A DNA stretch of 64,000 nucleotides from Halichoerus grypus (Eukaryota; Chordata; Mammalia; Carnivora; Phocidae), in contig NC_135717.1 in NCBI RefSeq assembly GCF_964656455.1, positions 5,208,001-5,272,000 on the forward strand, given 5' to 3'. Positions 44,740 through 56,337 of the stretch are shown in pieces. Position numbers and translations under genes: made by a program. Below the pieces are notes generated by a model. The model had not been told where the DNA came from and did not search any database. It worked only from the letters and a program-made list of their open reading frames with translations. Position 1 is the first letter of the stretch; each line of letters opens with the position of its first letter.

Positions 44740-44980
44740 GCCTGGGGCTGTCCTTTACTCCCTTCGTGGGTCCTGAGAGCCCTGTGAGATGGGTGGCAGT
44801 AGTTTCATTTTACAGATTGGAAAACTGAGGCTGAGAGAGATGAAGGTATTCGTTGAAGAGTTGAACCCAGGTCTGTCTGGCTTCAGCACCATGCTTTCTG
44901 TTCTTTATTTATCTGGTTAATCGACTTGCCTGAGGTCACATAATTACTAATGGCAAAGTGGGGATTTTAACTGATGGCTT
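44740..44980 (-). repeat. MIR (one or two adjoining copies)
   Basis: TTTCATTTTACAGATTGGAAA, ACTGAGGCTGAGAGAGATG, GTTGAACCCAGGTCTG; then a second piece CTTGCCTGAGGTCACATAATT with GCAAAGTGGGGATT. Confidence 0.75.
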
Positions 44981-45119
44981 AATTTTATTCTGTGTGTTTT
45001 TATACCAGGTGGTTTAATCCTTGTATATATTTTTTCCACCAGTGAGGAGCCTCTGTTTTAGACTTGTCCTTTTGTACGGAAGATGCCTAGTTAATGGGTA
45101 TGTCTTAGTTATAAATGTA

Positions 45120-45850
45120 TTCATTAAGTAAGCTCATGCACCAGGGAACCTTCTAGGTGCTGGGCATACGAAGAGGAATGACGCGTCCCTGCCCCCATGG
45201 AGCTCATGTAGAAGAGAGGACATGGAGTTACGGGGGAACAGAGGTGCATGTGGACAGTGTCCCTAACCCAGGGGTGGTAGAGGGGACACTAGTACCGCAG
45301 GACGACGCACCATGATCAGGCTTGACAGTGAGGGCGTGGGCACCTGGGTGGAGAGGGGGTCCCTGGGCCCTGCTGGTGGCTTCCCCCTTCTCATGTCTGG
45401 CTGTGGCCCTGGGCCCTGAGGCCCTGGCTCTCAGTGAAAGTAGATCCAGGACTTGGTGAGGGGTTGGATGTGGGAGTCTGGAGACAGCAAACCCAAGAAT
45501 GAGGTCTTCAGTTTCGATCTGATCTACTGGGAAGACCGTGATGCCTGCTCCTGAGATGGAGCGGGTTGTCCGAGTTACGTATCAGGCCTGTTCGATTTGA
45601 GGTGCGCCTTAGGGCGTCCAGGAGAGGGCATCAAGTCAGCAGTTGGGAGGATGGGTCTGGGGCTCGGGGGATGGAGGGCTTTGAGCCTGAAAAATGTGTT
45701 AGAAATGATTTTTAAAGCCATGGGGTGGATAGGAAATGAGCGTCCGCAGTGACGAGGACCAGGATGGAGCCCTGGGCTGTGCCGGCACCTACAGATCAGT
45801 GAGGAGGAGGATCCAGCCCAGGGCTGGGAAAGCCTGCCGGTGAGAATAGG
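45120..45850 (+). repeat. Old dispersed repeat, family not named
   Basis: CCTTCTAGGTGCTGGGCATAC, GCCCCCATGGAGCTCATG, then GGAGGGCTTTGAGCCTG and GATGGAGCCCTGGGCTG. Same unnamed family as 14.5 and 33.4 kb. GC-richer than the surroundings. Confidence 0.45.
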
Positions 45851-46862
45851 AGGAGACCGGGAGACAGGTGGAGAGAGAAGGGAGGGCTCCACCGTGGCTG
45901 TGCTGGTGAGACGCGGTGGGAGGGCGCCGTGGGGGCAGCTGCAGCCGAGCGTGGGGGCTGGGGGGGTGGTCTTGAGAGAGTGGGGGGTGAGTCAGCCAGA
46001 ACAGAGTTCATCTGTGGAGGGAACAGGGAAATGGGATGCGAGTGCAAGAGGCGTGTGGAGGCAGAGGGAGGCTTGTTTGGTTCTTGGTTGGACTGACCTG
46101 GGGGGTGTTTGGGTACAGGGGTGGATAATCCATAACAGCAGAAGATGGTGTGTCAGGGTGTGGACATTGGCAGGTGGGGGCTTGCGTGCTGAGGAAGAGG
46201 CCCGGGGTGGGCGGGGGGTGACCAGACAGGTGCTCGGGGCGTTCAGCTTGACGTGGACATTTTCGTTCATCGGCGGGGGCTGAGTATGTGGCTCCTTATG
46301 CCCGCCTTGCATCCTTTCATTCAGATTTTTGTTTACAAATCATAAATTTCCCCCCCAAGTCATCCTGTTAAACCTATAAATGACTGTAATTTTCTAGTTA
46401 TTGAACTCTTGACCTGTTGAGTTTTTACATTATGATGAAATTAATTCATTGTTCTCAGTGCCCTGCAGAAAGCTGGCTAGAGCCCTCGTGGCGGTTTGGA
46501 TTGGAAGTCAAGAGGACACGTGTGAGGGTCCCTCTGAAGGTCTTTGGGTGACTCAGTGCAGGAGGCCATTCCCAGTCCCTGCTCCCTCAGAGTGTTTGGT
46601 GCAGCGCTTTGCTGCCATCTAGCGTCATACATGTTTCTTTTCGAGTCTTTTTGGGAGGTTTTGGGGAGGATCTGAGAAATTTTTAAGACTTGGATAAAAG
46701 AAAGTATATTTTAATTCAGAATACATTGCTGTTCTTCATGATTTTTTTCTTTAAATAAGGGACCAAAGTAGTAATCCCTGTCTACTCATTAAGTACCACT
46801 AAAACATAAAATAAACCAGATATCTCAATACAGTTTTGTCTGTTTTGGATAGAATGAATAGA

Positions 46863-46884
46863 ACGTTTTTGGAGAGTCTAAAGT
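46863..46884 (+). repeat. 22-nt exact repeat, copy 1
   Basis: Begins ACGTTTTTGGAGAG; the same 22 bases occur at 47787-47808 inside the Tigger-like element. Confidence 0.9.
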
Positions 46885-46988
46885 ACTAAAGTCTAAGTAA
46901 ATATTTTAGTATTTATTTAATATAAACATTTTTTACTGTAATTAAAGCTTATATGCTGATTTTTTTCTTCTTTTAACGCTGGTACCAG

Positions 46989-47188
46989 TGGCACCTGGGT
47001 GGCTCAGTTGGTTAAGCGTCAGACTCTTGATTTCAGTTCAGGTCATGATCTCAGGGTCATGAGATTGAGCCCGTCAGGCTCTGCGCTCAGTGTGGAGTCT
47101 GCTTGAGATTCTCTCTCTCTCTCCATCTCCTTCTGCCCATGCCGCTCGTTCTCTTTCTCTCTCAAATAAATAAAACCTTAAAAAAGAT
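46989..47188 (+). mobile_element. CAN SINE
   Basis: Sense: GGCACCTGGGTGGCTCAGTTGG, CT repeat, tail CTCAAATAAATAAAACC. Imperfect 16 bp target duplication at 46973-46988 and 47189-47204. Confidence 0.93.
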
Positions 47189-47535
47189 TTAACAGTGGTA
47201 CCAGGAGAGCTCTGAGGATCTTTCTGGAACATAGAACTACCCCCGGGTCCCGCACAAGCTGTAAGTCCCGTCCAGGAGAAGCCGTGATCAGGCTCCTCCT
47301 CGCTCACTGATGTTAGCTCCTCACCCAGGTTAGAGGTCGTGCTAACGGCCAGCTTCATCTCCGTCATGGGGGGTGGGGAGAGCCTTTTAGTTTTGCCAAG
47401 CTAGAAACATTAGGAGCATGAACATTCTTAAGCAAAATCCCCTTCTGCTTGTTATGTTTTACCTTCTGGTGAAATTTGGAGAGTGACTTATTGTGGAGAC
47501 AAGACCTCTTAACATAGTGAGTGGTGATGAGTATA

Positions 47536-47875
47536 CAGTTGCCCCTTGAACGACATGGGTGTGAACTGCGCAGGTCCACCTAGACGCCGTTTTTTTCCAG
47601 TAAGCGCAGGGCAGTGCTGTAAGTGTATTTTCTCTTCCTTATGATTTTTTTTTAACATTTTCTTTTTTCTGTCTTACCTTATTTTAAGAATATAGTATAT
47701 AATATATGTAACAGACAGAATATGTGTTAAGTGACTCTTTATGTTACTCAGTAAGGCTTCTGGGCACCAACAGGCTGTTAGTTGTTACGTTTTTGGAGAG
47801 TCTAAAGTTACATGTCAATTTTCGGCCGCTCAGGGGTCGGTGCCCCTAACCCCCGCATTGTCCAAGGGTAAACTG
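47536..47875. mobile_element. Tigger-like (TcMar) non-autonomous element, near full length
   Basis: Inverted ends CAGTTGCCCCTTGAACGAC and the reverse complement of CCAAGGGTAAACTG. Inner landmarks are ACTGCGCAGGTCCACCTAG and GGGGTCGGTGCCCCTAACCC. TA precedes the left end. No transposase frame. Confidence 0.8.
47787..47808 (+). repeat. 22-nt exact repeat, copy 2
   Basis: Within the Tigger-like element; identical to 46863-46884, 924 bp upstream. Confidence 0.9.
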
Positions 47876-48240
47876 TGCTTTAGATAACCTTGAAAAATAA
47901 CTACACCCACTCTGCCGTTCTGCCTTCATGGCCAAGGTCACTTGTGAAGTGTTCAGTGTTTGCCAGCAGCTTGTTTGTTTTGCGAATTGGCCAGATACAG
48001 CGCACCATAATGCTGCTTTTGTGTGAGCGTAATTTTTTCCTTAGATGGATATTGCAGGAGAGGGGTTAGACAAATGGCTTTAAGTTGCCATTTCATTGGT
48101 AATGTAAATAAACTTAAACTATTTATTTTCATATTTAGTTTCCGCATGGGCTATCTTTTGAAAATCCCATTAGCCTGTAGGCCTGGAGCTTGTTGCTGGT
48201 GTTTGTCTAGGTTAATGTAATTATTGTGAGAATCATCTTT

Positions 48241-48280
48241 ATTCCCACCACTCCCACCACTCCCACCTCTCCCACCTCTG
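48241..48280 (+). repeat. Short CCCACCACT/CCCACCTCT minisatellite
   Basis: About four 9-bp units (CCCACCACT twice, then CCCACCTCT twice). Confidence 0.85.
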
Positions 48281-48335
48281 GGTAGAGGCTAGCCTGGGGG
48301 AGGGCGGGGCAGGGGCGGGAAGGGGCATGTGTTTT

Positions 48336-48462
48336 GTTGTTGTTGTTGTTGTTTTTAAGATTTTATTTATTTATTTGACACAGAGAGAGAGAGACACAGC
48401 GAGAGAAGAAACACAAGCAGGGGGAGTGGGAGAGGGAGAAGCAGGCTTCCCGTGGAGCAGGG
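48336..48462 (-). mobile_element. 5'-truncated CAN SINE with perfect target duplication
   Basis: Antisense. It stops at GTGGAGCAGGG and lacks the tRNA-derived head. The 15 bp duplication AGGGGCATGTGTTTT (48321-48335, 48463-48477) shows that the truncation occurred at insertion. The tail has a (GTT)n run. Confidence 0.93.
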
Positions 48463-48919
48463 AGGGGCATGTGTTTTTAAAAGGCAAGAAAGGGTCTGTT
48501 TCTTCTCTGGAGCAGCTTGCAATTCCAGCATCATGTCTGGGAGGAAATAAGAGGTCGGAGACATGGGTCCTGAGGGCACAAAACCCCCACCGTAACCCCC
48601 CTGTCCTGCCAAAGTTCCATTATGTTTGGGAGAATCTGACAAATCCATGGGGTTGACATTAAGTTATTTTACATTCATTCTTATAAAATAAATTGATTCG
48701 ATCTGCCTCCCTAAGTAGGATCTTCTTGACAGGTTGGTAAAACTGAGAAGTAGGAGTGTAATCTGGTAATGTAATCTGGTAATTACATTTACAGATTTCC
48801 TTTTTGAACAACTATTATCCAAAGAATTTTGATAATTTTGATAATAATATCAATCTGGGTCTTACTATAATGAGACCAATTTTTGTTTTTAAGCCAAATA
48901 GAAATTTTTATTTTATTGG

Positions 48920-49075
48920 CTGTGGCCTTGTGCACGGTTCTTCACCTCCTCCCTGGGCCTCATTTCTACATCCAGGAAGTGTTTCAGATTGCAAGAATTA
49001 TTTGAGGCAACGAGTGTAGAAGCTCCTAGCACAGAGCTTGGCACACTGCTCAGAAGTTCCAGTGTCAGTGATTAT
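48920..49075 (+). repeat. MIR
   Basis: CTCCCTGGGCCTCATTTCTAC, then TCCTAGCACAGAGCTTGGCAC. Confidence 0.6.
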
Positions 49076-50252
49076 GAATCTCAACATTATCATTCATATA
49101 CAAATCCCTGAAACTGGGAATGAAGGATTTCTGGAGTGGACCTAGAATTTACATTGTAATGTGCTTAGCATTGAAAGTAGGCAGATGTTTGTAACACGAT
49201 ATTTGTGCTTTAAGGTTTTTACTCTGGGAAGAATTTGATAAATTGGCTGTCTTTCCTAACAGTGGTAAGAAATGCATTCTCTTCCTTAGTTGGAGTCTTT
49301 CCTTGACTCAGGTATAACGCACATTGAAAGCTATTGGCTTGCTTTCTAAATTGTATTAACCGTTTATATAAAGCTTTAGTTTGGAATTGAGTCAGATCAA
49401 TAAATATTTACTCACGTGATAAGGAGAATGTGGAAGATTTTATTTCCTTAAACGTATATTCCCCCAAAACATGAGGTCCTGAGTTAAAGTCCCGGCAGAA
49501 AGCAGGGGGAGCACAGGGAAGCCCAGCAGGAGTGCCTGCAGGGCTCTGCGTTTCAGCATTTGCGTTTCGGGTGTCCGGGTGTGAATTTGTTCATTTTCCT
49601 GTCCATGCTGCCCTCCTTTGAGCTGGCTTCATAACTTTATGAGTTTTTCTGGAGGGCTGGAATGTTCTTCTTCAGAGTGGCTGGCAGCACAGGGCCCTAG
49701 GGAGGCTGGCAGAGACTTGGCCAGCACTCAGCGTGCTTTTTCCCTCCTCTGCCACCCAGTTTTCTTTGGTTCTTTCCCTCTCCGTTGCTCACAGGTGCTT
49801 TGGTGGTAGCCTTCATGACGTAGTGTTCTCTGACCGTGTGTCTCCTAGAATCCTTAAAGGCAGTGCACGCGGCACCATGTCCTGTCAGTTACGGGGAAAC
49901 TTCTATCCCTCTGCACTTAGTTTATATTGTGCATCATTGAAAAATTATCTTATTTTTACTGTTTTGTTTTACATGTGTTCATATAAACTAATATTTAGTT
50001 TGTTTAAAGGTAAACTAATATTAATAGTTAGAATGATCCTAAACGGTAATAGTGTTTTCTGTACTTTAAAGTTTTTGGGTGGAATTACTCTTTGTAACTT
50101 GGAACTTGTTCGAATTAGATTCTTTATCAAGGTCAGATCTAAGTGATTTCTAATAAACAACCTTGATAGTTAACGTTAGCTAAGGCGCCCGTTGGCTTGC
50201 CAGGGCTTTCACCTCGTCCCCTTCGGGAGCTGACCTGGACTCCTTTTTGCAG

Positions 50253-50386
50253 GGTGACCTAAAAGCTTACCTGCGCAACGAGCAAGAGCACATGAGGGGG
50301 GACTCGCAGACCATGCTGCTGCAGCGGATGGCCTGCGAGATCGCAGCCGGCCTGGCCGCCATGCACAAGCTGCACTTCCTGCACAG
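50253..50386 (+). CDS. LMTK2: LMTK2 exon 7: helices D and E up to the catalytic loop
   Basis: The acceptor is TTTTTGCAG ending at 50252 and the donor is GTGGGT at 50387. It has 44 codons plus two bases (phase 0 to 2). The translation is [18 protein letters not shown], then [26 protein letters not shown], then the first two bases of a Ser codon. GDLKAYL is the hinge/helix D motif and [14 protein letters not shown] is helix E leading into the catalytic loop. This exon is much more GC-rich than its neighbours, as are the following ~450 bp of intron. The frame also stays open 262 nt into intron 7, to a stop at 50646-50648, but the clean donor and the matching exon 8 show that the exon ends at 50386. 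Confidence 0.96.
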
Positions 50387-52047
50387 GTGGGTCCGTCGGG
50401 CCGCGCCGCGCCCCCCGCCCAGGCTGCGCCTGACGAGGTTCTGCAGAGGACTTCGGAGGGCGGCTAAGTCGAAGCTGTCCTGTATGTCCCAGGGTCGGGA
50501 TGAGGGTGGAGTTGGGCTGCGGTTAAACCGATACCAGGGAACAGAATGTCTTCATTCGGCCCGAGGTCTAGAAGCCATCTCGAGAATTTCAGAGAACGTG
50601 AAAAGTTGGCTCAGCACTGAGAGCAGACGGTGCCGGTCTCCCTGCTGACATCTCTCTGTGCGTCCCGTTCGTGTCAGCTTCAGGCTGGGGTTCTAACTGC
50701 GAGGTGCCTGGGTGAGGGAGAGAGGGTCTGATAGGCTGGTGGCATGTCTTCGTGGAGGGCCAAGCGGCGGTGCCGCGGCTCCGAGAGGCCAGCTTCCCCC
50801 CCGGGGCCTGTTGCAGGTGGTCAGGGGTTGCGTGTGGGCAGCACAGCGGTCAGCGTAACACATTTGTGCAGAAGCCATCCTGGTCCCGTTTGAATAGCCG
50901 CAGCTCTTCGAGCACATTGTATTTTGCTCCTCAGACCATTGATGTAATTTCGTAATTAAAACAACAAAGGGCTTGGAGTCCTGTCTGAGCTAATGGTTCT
51001 GTGAACCCAAAAGGAGGTTTCTGCTTACTCTCCTCCAGCCTTCTGAGCTCTGATTTATGTTTAAAATATGTTTGAAATTATTTCTCAGGTCTCCAGGGAA
51101 ACCAGCTTCTCTTTACTTGACTTTAATTAAATAATTTAACTCTTAACGATCCGAAGAGCTGAAAAGGAGCACCTGTGTGTGTTGACTTTAAGGGCTATGA
51201 AGTTTTTTGGTTTTTTTTTTTTAGTCTGTTTTTTAAAGGGTAGGTTGCACAGGAATGTATTTATAGTGTGACTCCATTTTTTAAAATAAAACACCTGCTG
51301 GTATTTGTAGAGGTGTGAGGGCACGTGCGCCTGGGTGTGTGTGTGCGCGCATGTACACGCGTGTATGTGAGAAGAGACGTGGAAAAGTACCCTATCAAAT
51401 TCTCAGTGTTGTTTCAGGGTGGGGAGGAAAGAAAATTATTAACATTTTCCCCGTACATCTATATCTTATTTGACATGCCTAGTGAGCAAGTCATTCTGAT
51501 AAAGGGCTTTATGAAATACCCCAAAGATTATGGGTTTCTTCAAGCACGAGGCAGAATCCCTTACACGAAACTTCAAAATGTAAATATCTATTTATAATAG
51601 AGAAATCTTGGATTTCATTTTTTAGTCTCTTCTAACAGGTTAATACCCAGCATATTTGTATTGTTACTTTTTTGTAAGACACAGCAGATTATTCTCTAAA
51701 AGGTGGTTTAGGAGTTTTTAGATCTTGGAGGCTGGGGCATTTAGAGAGACTGTCATGTCAGACTCAACAGCGTGAAGGCCTCAGAGGCAGCTCGAAATTG
51801 CATTTAAAGCTCAGGTATGTTCCTGCTACTGTATTTTAAAAATTGGCAAAGACATCAGAGTAAATGTTCTTTTCCTCTGAGTTTCTATAGGTTAAAGTTC
51901 TACTTAATTTAGAATTGTGTGAGCTTTAGAACAAATAAAGATGATAAATTAAATCACATGGTTTGGATGTTATCCAGGTACAAAAACTCAAGGTAAAGAA
52001 TATTCTTTAAACTATTGGCATCTGTCCCCCTCCCTCCCTCCCTCCGT

Positions 52048-52228
52048 CTCTTTTATTTATTTGTCAGAGAGAGAGAGAGAGAGCACAAGGGGGGAGGGGC
52101 AAAAGGAGAGGGAGAAGCAGGCTCCCCACCGAGCAGGGAGCCCAGTGTGGGACTTGATCCCAGGACCCCGGGATCATGACTTGAGCCGAAGGCAGACGCT
52201 TAACTGACTGAGTTACCCAGGTGTCCCC
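52048..52228 (-). mobile_element. CAN SINE
   Basis: Antisense, preceded by a CCCT microsatellite (52027-52044). Head GAGTTACCCAGGTGTCCCC. Confidence 0.92.
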
Positions 52229-52251
52229 CTCTCTCTCTCAAGTAGCTATAT

Positions 52252-52474
52252 ATTTTTAAAGATTTTATTTATTTATTTGACAGAGAGAGGGAGAGAGACA
52301 GCGAGAGAGGGAGAGAGACAGCAAGAGAGGGAACACAAACAGGGGGAGTGGGAGAGGGAGAAGTAGGTTTCCTGCTGAGCAGGGAGCCCGATGCGGGGCT
52401 CGATCCCAGGACCCTGGGACCATGACCTGAGCCGAAGGCAGATGCTTAACGACTGAGCCACCCAGGTGCCCCTT
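52252..52474 (-). mobile_element. CAN SINE with internal 20 bp tandem duplication
   Basis: Antisense, with target duplication AAGTAGCTATAT at 52240-52251 and 52475-52486. The unit GAGAGAGGGAGAGAGACAGC occurs at 52283-52302 and 52303-52322. Confidence 0.95.
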
Positions 52475-53799
52475 AAGTAGCTATATTTTATGTAAAATTC
52501 CCACTTGGGGCAAAATTTATGCTCTAAGTTTTTTTTTTTTTTTTTTTTTTTTTGATGGTAGCAATATAGCATATTTTAAAATCAGAATTCAGAATATTTA
52601 TTGGCTGACTCAAAGTCGGGCTTTCTGCGTTGGTTGAAAATAGAATAGCCCACACGTCCAACTAAAAGCTGTTTGCTATTTTGGAAACTGATCTAGTAAA
52701 GCACCCCCAATTAGATTTTATTTTTGTTTATTGTTTAAGAGGAGACATATGCCTGGGTCTTAGGTAGCCTGCATCTCTGAAGTTTACATGTGACATCCGT
52801 GAAGGCCATGTAAACAGCAGAAGCTGCCGGTATGCTACGTTCCACACCATTCTGCCTTTCTGGCCCAGAGCCTGGGGCTTCCTGTCCTTTCCCTGTCCGC
52901 CTTCCTTAGCGGCTCCAGTGAGATACCACAGGTCACTGCGATGAGCTGAGTGCACAGAGGTTCCAGCGGGCAGCGTGGGCCTCGTGGTGGCTCAGGTAGC
53001 TGAAGACCTGTGTGGCCACGGCCTTGAGGAGTACCCGGGTGACCACTGTTCACGAGAGAGCCTCTTTAGGATTTTCCTGGTTCTAAAGTTAAGGTAACTT
53101 TCTCCTGAGAAACCCTGGGATTCTCCAGCTCTGAGAGTGTGGCTATCCAGTGTTGCAGGAGCATGATGCATAAACACTAGGGTTAGGTGCCATTTTACGT
53201 GATTTTTTCTTAATCTGTGCTGTGTGTTGTGTCCACAGTGGTAGAGATTAGGAAGTCTGGTTACTAATAGGCTTGTTGTGCTGCACCTCTAGCGTATTTC
53301 TTTCTGCTGGTGCATTATTAGGGGATTTCATTAATTTGTGTGCATGTAAAATCTTCAGATTATATCTTTTAAACTCCTGATGTTTTCTATTTTAAAGATT
53401 CATCTTCAAGGAAAAAAATTTTATATCGCAATAAATATGATTGCTTTAATTCTTTTGATTATTTTATTTTTGAAGATCTAATTGGCTTTATTAAATGATT
53501 CATGAATTGGGCAGCACCCCATCTCCCAAGTCCAGGGGAGTTCTCCCTGACTGATCAGTTTATGTCAAAGCCATGGGTAGCATGTGGCACATGGTGGTGT
53601 TAAATGAAAAGAAGACACTGTACCATCATCATGCTCTCATGAGGAAAATCCAAGGATTTTCCAGACACAGGCTGCAAAATCTGGCTTGAGCTGAAAGTCT
53701 GCAGGCACTTGACCCGTGTATGCGGAATGAAAGAGTGAGGGTCCCAGACATGGGACCTCACCTGCTCTAGTCTCGCGTTCTTCACTTGGAAGATCCTGG

Positions 53800-53870
53800 T
53801 CGTAGAGCAGAGCTGGGATTCAAAACCAGAGCTGTGGTCTCCGGGGCCCACACTCTTAGCCAGCAAGCTA
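53800..53870 (-). repeat. MIR fragment
   Basis: AGAGCTGGGATTCAAAACCAG, then CACACTCTTAGCCAGCAAGC. Confidence 0.6.
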
Positions 53871-54039
53871 CCCTAAACAATCACTGGTCACCCTTTTTTA
53901 CTGGTGACACGATACTGTATGTTGAGAAAAAGCAAGGTACTAGTTTCTTTAAAAAACAAAACTAAATTAGAAAATATATTGTAGCTTGCTTACAGCTATA
54001 CTAAAGTTTCCCTGGAAATGAGGGCAAAAAAAACCCCAT

Positions 54040-55870
54040 TCCGTTTTCACCAGTGCCACAAAAATTACCTATTATGATTTATTATAAATTACTTAGGAAT
54101 AAATGTGAGAAAGACACAGGACTGTGTGAAGGAAGCTGTGCAGTCTTACCGAAGGACATAAAACATGTGAACAAATGGAAAGATGTACCCATTTTATGGT
54201 GGGAAGACAATACAAAAATGTCAGTTGACTCAAAATTATCTTTTTTAAGATTTTATGTATTTGAGAGAGAGGGTGAACAAGAGAGTTCACAAGCTGGGGG
54301 AGGGGCAGAGGGAGAGAAACAGACTCCCCACTGAGCAGGGAGCCTGATGTGGGGCTCGAACCCAGGACGCTGGGATCATGACCTGAGCTGAAGGCAGACG
54401 CTTAACCGACTGGGCCACCCAGGCGCTCATGTTAACTCAAAATTAATACATCAACTTTATAAACAATCCCAGTAAGAATCCTCACAGGATTTGTGGGGGG
54501 GAGGGGGTAAAAATTATGTTTAGCTTCACATGGAAAAATAAGTGTCTAGAAGAGCCAGTAGAGTATGAAAGAGAAGTGAATTGTTGGGGCAGAAAGGGAG
54601 GCTTGCTTTACGAGGTATCAGAACTCCCAGCAAACTCCTGGGATAGAGATCAGTATGGTTTTGATGGAGAAACAGATTGGTGGAGAGCAGACAGTGCATA
54701 GAGCGAGTGAACGTATGGCAAAAGTGAAACTCCTGTCAGTGGGGAAGAGATGGCTTCCCTGTTAAATGCGGGCACAGTTCATTACCCGTCTGGGAAATCA
54801 CTGGACCTCTGCACCATCCTGTATGTGAAAATCAAGGTATAAGAAATAAATGTGATATTGGCAAAATTCTGGAAGGCTGTATGTGTTTCCCAGCGATGAG
54901 CGAGGCCTAACTAGAAAGGCCCTCCTTTCCTGAGGTGGGAAACCCAGGAGCTGTAAAATAACGGGTGGCTATTACATGGAAGGTTGACTGCTCTGTAAAA
55001 ATTAAATGTTTTGCATAGCAACAGACACCACAGCAAAGTCAGTGGACGACAGACTTGGGAAGGTGTAGCTGCCAGCACAAGGAGCAGCCGCAGGGCGACC
55101 GCTCACGACACCAGACAGATGTGGTGGCTTGGCGAGAGGACGATGAGCCCCTGGACAGACGGGCAGAGACGGATGGGAAGGGGATCCCCTTCGGAAGTTA
55201 GGGACGTGCAGGTTAAAGGCATGGAACCTCAGAGCTGAAGGAACCGCTGCGTCTGTTGCTGGTAGGGATGTGGGGAAGTTTCTGTCCTGAATCGCATATA
55301 AATCATGACCAGTTTTTGAAGAGCTATTAGGGCAATAACTGTATAATTAAAGAATAACACATTCCCATCGCTAGACTCACTTCCATAGGACAGAGAGGCA
55401 CCGGAACTTAAGGACACGGAGTGGAATGATCTGTCGTAGCAGCATTTGAGGCGACGGCGAAAAAAATAAACACGACAAAGTAAACGTTCATGGGGGGATC
55501 GAGAACCAGTCTGAGGCCGTCCGCACTGTGGAATACCACACAGCTATCGTAGGGAAAGATGTAGAGCTGCTGGACTAGTTGACCTGGAGGGATTCCCACG
55601 TTGTGATGTTGTTGGGTGGGAAATAAAGATGTGGAGAGGTAGACATAATGTCGCATAAAGCACGTGCTCCTTACTCCCCTCATCTGTGTGTTCTTGTGTG
55701 TACACTATGCCTGTGGAAAAATACAGAAAGATCATACCTCCCGGTTTGTTAATACATGTTACCTGGAATGGGTGGCGCTGGGGGAGGAAGATAGTTTAAA
55801 AAAAAAACAACACATTTTTTTAATTGAAAAAAAAGAAAGAACTGCAGCTCTTGAGGAAGCCTTAGAAGAA
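54040..55870 (+). mobile_element. Old LINE (HAL1/L1M type), split by a SINE
   Basis: TTACTTAGGAATAAATGTGAG, AACAAATGGAAAGATGTACCC, GTGGAATACCACACAGCTATC. It reads as decayed LINE ORF2 in sense. The middle part is weakly assigned. Confidence 0.55.
54239..54430 (-). mobile_element. CAN SINE
   Basis: Antisense, inserted in a LINE. The 15 bp target duplication GTT(G/A)ACTCAAAATTA is at 54224-54238 and 54431-54445. Confidence 0.94.
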
Positions 55871-56219
55871 GCCTAGTATTCCTGTAACCCAGTTAATGCA
55901 AAAAGCCTATGCGTGTGCATGGCCGGACTAGTAGAGAGGACAGAGCTGGAGGCTTGGGCTGGCTGTGCCGTGCCCTCGGGGAAGGAACTCACCTGCAGGC
56001 TGAGCATGTGGACGAAGCAGGGGGGGAAATGAAGGCGGGGGTCTTCGGGTGGAGGGCCGCTTTGCCTCGGGACCCTCGCCGTCAACTTAAAATCATCAGG
56101 GGTAAGTAAAGTACTAAGTGTTCCAGTTTTCTAGATGACCCTAGGTCTTATGGGAAGATTAATGTTCTGGGATCCGTGGCATAGTGCTAGCCCTGATCCA
56201 GTGCAACCTTCTAGGCCGG

Positions 56220-56337
56220 GCTTGGATTCTGGGGGTTGTCTGAGGGGTACCTCCGTCCCCACTGCAGGCCTACTGCGTTTCACTCGCCTCCCAAGTGATT
56301 GCAGTGCACGCCCAGTGTGAGAACTACCACTTTGAAG
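56220..56337 (+). repeat. MER5-type hAT fragment
   Basis: TTGGATTCTGGGGGTTGTC, then CCAAGTGATTGCAGTGCACGC, then GTGTGAGAACTACCACTTTG. Confidence 0.5.

Larger units (their letters stand above)
37715..50252 (+). other. LMTK2: Intron 6 (12538 bp)
   Basis: This is the largest complete intron. Repeats are listed separately. I recognise nothing in 38728-38984, 40131-41070 (a short GTT run at 40807-40818), 41442-41784, 42601-43719, 46321-46972, 47205-47535, 47876-48240, 48478-48919 and 49076-50252. 42.6-43.7 and 45.1-46.3 kb are GC-richer than the rest but hold no supported gene. Confidence 0.7.

Noticed and set aside
45840..46283. 147-codon open frame in GC-rich intron 6
   Set aside because: The frame is long because stops are rare in GC-rich DNA. 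The translation is low complexity (Gly/Arg/Trp) and overlaps the edge of an old repeat.
50247..50648. 133-codon frame as a separate gene
   Set aside because: Its first part is LMTK2 exon 7 with proper splice sites. The remainder is intron 7.
51325..51380. GT/GC alternating tract as a Z-DNA element
   Set aside because: Too short and too interrupted to claim function from sequence alone.
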